DNA of 25,840 nt, from NCBI GenBank assembly GCA_910588285.1, contig CAJUQB010000067.1, positions 1-25,840 on the forward strand, in the 5' to 3' direction. Position numbers and translations under genes: made by a program. This DNA comes from an uncultured Lachnospiraceae bacterium (lineage in GTDB: Bacteria > Bacillota > Clostridia > Lachnospirales > Lachnospiraceae). Below the pieces are notes generated by a model, which worked only from the letters and a program-made list of their open reading frames with translations, ran no database searches and was not told the DNA's origin. Below are positions 22,786 to 25,840 of the stretch, piece by piece (positions within the stretch are counted from its first letter, which is position 1; each line of letters begins with the position of its first letter).

Positions 22786-22977
22786 CCGCCTTTTATTGCG
22801 CATATATGGGATGGCGGGAGATTGCATACTGCATTCCTGGAAATTGCGTATGGTGGGAGGACGGCGCTGGGGGTGGCCTGCCACTCCCAGCATGGCGGAC
22901 ACCTGCAAATACGCAATTCCTGGGAAAGCAGGTATGCAGTCCCCTGCCCCCAAAGGGCTGTGCGCAATAAAAGGCGG
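22786..22977. repeat. 192-bp foldback (long inverted repeat) before rep
   Basis: The outer arms are a perfect 17-bp inverted repeat (22786-22802 and 22961-22977, CCGCCTTTTATTGCGCA). Inside, TGCATAC (22823-22829) pairs with GTATGCA (22932-22938), AATTGCGTAT (22842-22851) with ATACGCAATT (22909-22918), and the tip is GCTGGG-x-GTGG / CCAC-TCCCAGC (22866-22891) with a 4-nt loop. The whole region folds back on itself with a few bulges. Several open frames run through it on both strands, as expected for a palindrome; none looks like a gene. Confidence 0.9.
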
Positions 22978-22981
22978 GAGG

Positions 22982-23015
22982 GCAACATTGCCTACTTGAC
23001 ATACGGCAATGTTGC
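22982..23015. other. Candidate double-strand origin hairpin (Rep nick site)
   Basis: A perfect 11-bp stem GCAACATTGCC/GGCAATGTTGC presents the 12-nt loop TACTTGACATAC, 46 bp before the rep gene. The loop resembles the nick regions of phiX174 (ACTTGATAT) and pC194-type plasmids (CTTGATA). HUH Reps commonly nick in such a loop near their own gene, so this is the best origin candidate; the match is by eye. Confidence 0.55.
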
Positions 23016-23060
23016 GACGTAAAGCACCTAAAAAAGACACATTCCAATGGAGACGTTAGC

Positions 23061-23939
23061 ATGAAAATTGATTTTCCATCAGAAGAATATATAGAGGAAT
23101 ACAACCGGAAGACAACGGACTTTGGGAACGACCTGATAGAAATAACGGCTTACCATAGGCCAAAGAGAAAATATATTGGGCCAAGGCGGAGCGTATCCGC
23201 AAAAGAGCCTATCCTGTCCGACGAGGAACAGGAAAGGCGGACAAAAAACCAGATATACGCCATTAGAAGACGGATAAAAGGTTATGCGCTTGCCAACAGC
23301 TTCAAATGGTTTGTTACCTTGACGTTCGCTCCCCAAAAAATAAACAGCTTTGATTATGACACAGCAAAAACAACTCTCTTAAAATGGTGCCGGCTGATGC
23401 GGGACAGGTACAAAAGGTTTGACTACCTGGTAATACCGGAATTACACAAGTCGGGGGCTGTCCATTTCCACGGATTACTCGGGGACATACCCGCTGACTT
23501 TGTAAAAGCGGTGAACCCCAGAACAGGAACCCCGCTCATAAGGCATAACAGGCAGGTATATAACCTGGCAGACTGGAAGTATGGGTATAGCGACTGTGAG
23601 GAAATAGAAAGCCCAAAGAGGGCCGCATCCTATATTACAAAGTATGTAACCACTGCCCTGCTGACGGATAAAAAGATGTATAAAAAGAAAAGATATTTTA
23701 ATTCACAAGGGTTAATAAAGCCTAACGTGATCTTCAGCATGGAAGACAACACAGAACTGGATAGATTTACACCAAACTTTGGCGTGGTGGAAACCGGCAG
23801 TGATGGAAAAAATATAATAGATGTGGGTATCTACAAGTTAAATATGGATAAAGAGACTGGATCATTCACCCAAGAGGATACCGAATATCTGATCACGGCG
23901 AAAGAGAAATCGCCTGTATATGAGCGGTCGGAAGAATAG
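23061..23939 (+). CDS. HUH-family rolling-circle replication protein (G2P/ORF2-like)
   Basis: This 292-aa protein shows the three rolling-circle Rep motifs in order: motif I FVTLTFA at 84-90, motif II VHFHGLL with the metal-binding His-hydrophobic-His at 135-137, and motif III in AASYITKYVTTAL with the catalytic Tyr near 191 and Lys near 194. The layout is like replication proteins of small phages (Microviridae, Inoviridae) and RCR plasmids rather than the Rep_trans/MobT type of Tn916. It would nick the origin to start replication or transfer of the excised circle. A GGAG site lies 8 nt before the ATG. Confidence 0.88.
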   Translation: MKIDFPSEEYIEEYNRKTTDFGNDLIEITAYHRPKRKYIGPRRSVSAKEPILSDEEQERRTKNQIYAIRRRIKGYALANSFKWFVTLTFAPQKINSFDYDTAKTTLLKWCRLMRDRYKRFDYLVIPELHKSGAVHFHGLLGDIPADFVKAVNPRTGTPLIRHNRQVYNLADWKYGYSDCEEIESPKRAASYITKYVTTALLTDKKMYKKKRYFNSQGLIKPNVIFSMEDNTELDRFTPNFGVVETGSDGKNIIDVGIYKLNMDKETGSFTQEDTEYLITAKEKSPVYERSEE

Positions 23940-24076
23940 GAAGATTTGATAAATATGGTAAATAATAGCTAGTATCTACATGAAAAATTTTTTAAGCAGA
24001 TGCGTAAGTAAGATATTTCCGACAGATATTTTGCTAAGGTAAAACACTGTGCCTGTATGTAAAAAAGATATATTGC

Positions 24077-24112
24077 GGTAATATTCCCGTTACTTGAAAA
24101 GGGAATATTACC
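24077..24112. repeat. Perfect 12-bp hairpin before the integrase gene
   Basis: GGTAATATTCCC (24077-24088) and GGGAATATTACC (24101-24112) pair perfectly around the 12-nt loop GTTACTTGAAAA, directly before the integrase ribosome site. The loop shares TACTTGA with the hairpin before rep. It could be a second Rep site, an operator, or an RNA hairpin controlling int expression. The rest of the gap 23940-24076 shows nothing clear. Confidence 0.7.
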
Positions 24113-24132
24113 AGAAAGGAGAGGTATCTGCT

Positions 24133-25350
24133 ATGGCAGGAAGATACAATGACCAAAAACTGAATCAAAGTAATATCTTGTCTGCACTTACCGATCATGA
24201 TATAATCTGTACAGACAACGTGCTTGAAGCAATCATGAACGCACGAAAGGAAAAACTGTTATCAAAAATGCACCCCTATAAAATCACCGAGCCCAGGTCC
24301 GAGGGTGGACGATGGCAGACATATTATAGAGATGCAAATGGGGAAAGAAAAATCATCCGCGCACAGACAAAGGATGCGCTGTTGGAAAAGCTGATCCCGA
24401 TTTATTTTCAAGAATCGCACCTTGACAAATTCATTTTCTCTGATTTGTTTTTAGAATGGCTGGAATACAAGAAAACAGTCACCGATAGCCCTAACACGAT
24501 CAAACGGCATAAACAACATTATAACCGTTATTTTGAACAATCAGAACTACATAACATGCCAGTCCGCCGGATAGATACGTTGTTATTGGAATCCGAATGC
24601 AACCGCCTTGTAAAGGAATACCGCATGTCAAGGAAAGAATGGAACAATGTAAAAACCATTCTGATCGGCTGTTTTGAATATGCGGTACGGAAAAAATACA
24701 TTGCAGACAATCCAATGGATGATGTAAAAATCCTGGTAAAGTACCGGCAGGTTGTCAAAAAAACCGGCAAAACCGAAACATATAATACAGAAGAATTGGA
24801 AAACCTGAACCAGTATCTTGATAAAATGTATGCAGAAACAGAAGATACGGTTTTCTTAGCCGTCAAAATAAATTTCCTGTTAGGCCTGCGGGTTGGTGAA
24901 CTGGTTGCCCTGAAATGGGAGGACTGCAACGAACAGTCACACCTCCATGTTGTCCGTGAGGAAGTCAGAAACCAGGAAACAAACCTTTATGATGTGGTGG
25001 AGCATACAAAAACCAACTGCGACCGTTATGTGGTACTTGTCCCCAAAGCAATCTCCATTCTGAAGAAAATACCAAAACAGGGGAACTATATCTTTATGAG
25101 GGACGGAGAACGGATTACATCCAGGCAGATCGCCTATGTTCTGGAAAAATATGCACAACGCCAGGGGACGGCTACAAAAAGCACACATAAAATGCGAAAG
25201 ACCTACGCCAGCAACCTGAACGCGAACGGCGTACCCTTGGATTGTATCAGGGAGATGCTGGGCCATAGCAGTCTGTCAACCACCCTTGGATATGTGTACA
25301 ACCCGCTTACAGAATCAGAGACATATAACCTCATAACGAAGGCTTTATAG
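24133..25350 (+). CDS. int: Tyrosine site-specific integrase
   Basis: This 405-aa recombinase has an arm-binding N-terminal part (about 45-95, with GGRWQTYYRDANGERKII like AP2/arm-type domains), a SAM-like core-binding domain (about 100-200) and a catalytic domain with all key residues: Arg near 253 in LGLRVGELVALKW, His 352 and Arg 355 in THKMRKTYA, His 378 in MLGHSS, and the nucleophile Tyr near 387 in TTLGYVY. The ATG at 24133 follows GGAGAGG by 8 nt; a TTG further up lacks a ribosome site. The stop codon lies in the right direct repeat, 85 bp from tRNA-Gly. No separate excisionase gene was recognised. Confidence 0.95.
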   Translation: MAGRYNDQKLNQSNILSALTDHDIICTDNVLEAIMNARKEKLLSKMHPYKITEPRSEGGRWQTYYRDANGERKIIRAQTKDALLEKLIPIYFQESHLDKFIFSDLFLEWLEYKKTVTDSPNTIKRHKQHYNRYFEQSELHNMPVRRIDTLLLESECNRLVKEYRMSRKEWNNVKTILIGCFEYAVRKKYIADNPMDDVKILVKYRQVVKKTGKTETYNTEELENLNQYLDKMYAETEDTVFLAVKINFLLGLRVGELVALKWEDCNEQSHLHVVREEVRNQETNLYDVVEHTKTNCDRYVVLVPKAISILKKIPKQGNYIFMRDGERITSRQIAYVLEKYAQRQGTATKSTHKMRKTYASNLNANGVPLDCIREMLGHSSLSTTLGYVYNPLTESETYNLITKAL

Positions 25351-25457
25351 ACTGTCTTCAACTGTCTTCAAATTTGCAGACACATAAAAATAACGGAAAC
25401 GCTGTATTTTCAACGTTTCCGCACTTTTTCAAAGAGCGCGAGACGGGACTCGAACCC
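25347..25457. repeat. attR: right direct repeat with intact tRNA-Gly 3' end
   Basis: This is the right copy of the long direct repeat. Compared with the left copy it has an extra 10-bp unit, so TGTCTTCAA occurs twice (25353-25361 and 25363-25371), and small changes in the hairpin loop and before the core. The identical core is 25431-25457. It begins in the integrase stop codon and runs into the tRNA. Confidence 0.9.
25395..25420 (-). terminator. Terminator of the tRNA operon
   Basis: GGAAACG/CGTTTCC with a short inner pairing (TTG/CAG region) lies 15 bp after tRNA-Gly on the minus strand and is followed by GTTATTTTTATG. A near-identical copy is at the left end (16958-16984). Confidence 0.75.
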
Positions 25458-25507
25458 GCGGCCCCGACCTTGGCAAGGTCGTGCTCCACCAACTGAGCCA
25501 CTCGCGC
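25435..25507 (-). tRNA. tRNA-Gly (anticodon GCC)
   Basis: Full cloverleaf: acceptor GCGCGAG/CTCGCGC, D stem GCTC/GAGC, anticodon stem CGACC/GGTCG with loop TTGCCAA, T loop TTCGAGT. No CCA is encoded. Its 3' end is the integration target and is intact here. Confidence 0.97.
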
Positions 25508-25549
25508 ATATGATATAAAACCTCTCATGGAAATACTATGTATTGCCAA

Positions 25550-25620
25550 AGCGGGCGATGGGAATCGAACCCACGTATCCAGCTTGGAAGGCTGGTGTTC
25601 TACCATTGAACTACGCCCGC
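25550..25620 (-). tRNA. tRNA-Gly (anticodon UCC)
   Basis: Cloverleaf with acceptor GCGGGCG/CGCCCGC, D stem GTTC/GAAC, anticodon loop CTTCCAA and T loop TTCGATT. No encoded CCA. Confidence 0.97.
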
Positions 25621-25623
25621 AGA

Positions 25624-25696
<73 letters not shown>

Positions 25697-25719
25697 CCAT
25701 GCATTTCGGCAACGATAAT

Positions 25720-25748
25720 AGTCTACCTGATTTTTATTCAAATGTCAA
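25720..25748 (-). promoter_or_regulatory. Promoter of the tRNA operon
   Basis: TTGACA (25743-25748) and TAGACT (25720-25725) are 17 bp apart on the minus strand, about 24 bp before tRNA-Phe. The remaining sequence to the window end shows no gene. Confidence 0.65.
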
Positions 25749-25840
25749 GACATAAAATGGATTTTTCTAAATTTTTCTATCCGGGCGTTACTGTTCACTC
25801 CCCCCTCTAAATCATTGTGAAAAGTGCTGAAAATTATTTT

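Larger units (their letters stand above)
16995..25457. mobile_element. Integrated element in tRNA-Gly(GCC), about 8.5 kb
   Basis: The element is bounded by the 27-bp core repeats at 16995-17021 and 25431-25457. The integrase gene lies at the tRNA end, as usual for tyrosine-recombinase elements. Gene order: XRE regulator (minus), two lipoproteins, an HTH protein, an unknown protein, an FtsK-type ATPase, a small protein, an HUH Rep and the integrase. Codon use and base composition are more AT-rich than in the chromosomal genes to the left. There are no type IV secretion, relaxosome accessory, capsid or lysis genes. The HTH-unknown-FtsK-Rep order resembles the Tn916 orf23-orf20 replication/mobilisation module, and the Int+Rep+FtsK set resembles AICEs. 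Confidence 0.85.

Noticed and set aside
22704..23104. Several overlapping frames on both strands around the foldback
   Set aside because: They translate the inverted repeat itself; similar peptides on both strands are a by-product of the palindrome.
16995..25457. Integrated filamentous or tailed phage
   Set aside because: Rep and integrase would fit an inovirus, but the ATPase is FtsK-like with N-terminal membrane segments rather than Zot-like, and no coat, portal, terminase or lysis gene is present.
25770..25840. Second copy of the multi-hairpin block at the window end
   Set aside because: Only short matches (TTTTCAC, GTAAC-like words) to the 1017-1217 region; not enough to call a repeat.

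Overview
The window looks like a chromosomal segment of an anaerobic gut-type Firmicute, most likely Lachnospiraceae/Clostridia. Reasons: strong AGGAGG-type ribosome sites, TTG and GTG starts next to ATG, intracellular GH3/GH35/GH43 glycosidases without signal peptides, a CmpB-family membrane protein, an Rpn-type nuclease and VanRS-like two-component genes. No rRNA or species-level marker is present, so the genus is left open.

Chromosomal part (1-16.9 kb, GC-rich). Most genes lie on the minus strand in compact operons. From left to right: an Rpn/PD-(D/E)XK nuclease gene with its own palindrome-covered promoter; a cluster of five hairpins; a GH35-like plus GH3 glycosidase operon, divergent from an AraC-type regulator; an operon GH43 xylosidase/arabinosidase - HD protein - CmpB-like membrane protein - AEC permease behind a near-consensus promoter; metY behind a near-consensus promoter that overlaps a TTCCTA-N9-TAGGAA palindrome; an operon VOC protein - response regulator - sensor kinase - pentapeptide-repeat protein with overlapping genes; and, divergent from it, a TetR regulator followed by an ABC ATPase and an ABC-2 permease. 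The glycosidases point to intracellular processing of plant-type oligosaccharides (inference).

Integrated element (about 16,995-25,457, more AT-rich). An element of about 8.5 kb sits in the 3' end of a tRNA-Gly(GCC) gene. Its ends are a 27-bp identical core inside a longer, imperfect direct repeat of about 100 bp. It encodes an XRE repressor-like protein, two tandem related lipoproteins with extracellular Cys/His modules, a second HTH-type protein, an unrecognised 146-aa protein, a two-TM FtsK/SpoIIIE-type ATPase, a 67-aa protein, an HUH rolling-circle Rep and a tyrosine integrase. No type IV secretion genes, no capsid genes and no obvious excisionase are present. The noncoding DNA is rich in structure: five copies of TGTCTTCAA at the ends (candidate integrase arm sites), a 192-bp foldback and a perfect 11-bp hairpin just before rep, and another perfect 12-bp hairpin before int. 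Both hairpins have 12-nt loops containing TACTTGA, which resembles phiX174/pC194-class nick sites.

Right edge: an intact tRNA cluster on the minus strand (Phe-GAA, Gly-UCC, Gly-GCC in transcription order) with a promoter on one side and a hairpin terminator on the other.

The most unusual content is the element: an integrase + HUH Rep + single FtsK ATPase layout like that of actinomycete AICEs but in a Firmicute, carrying a duplicated Cys/His lipoprotein cargo, with signs of an earlier insertion at the same tRNA.
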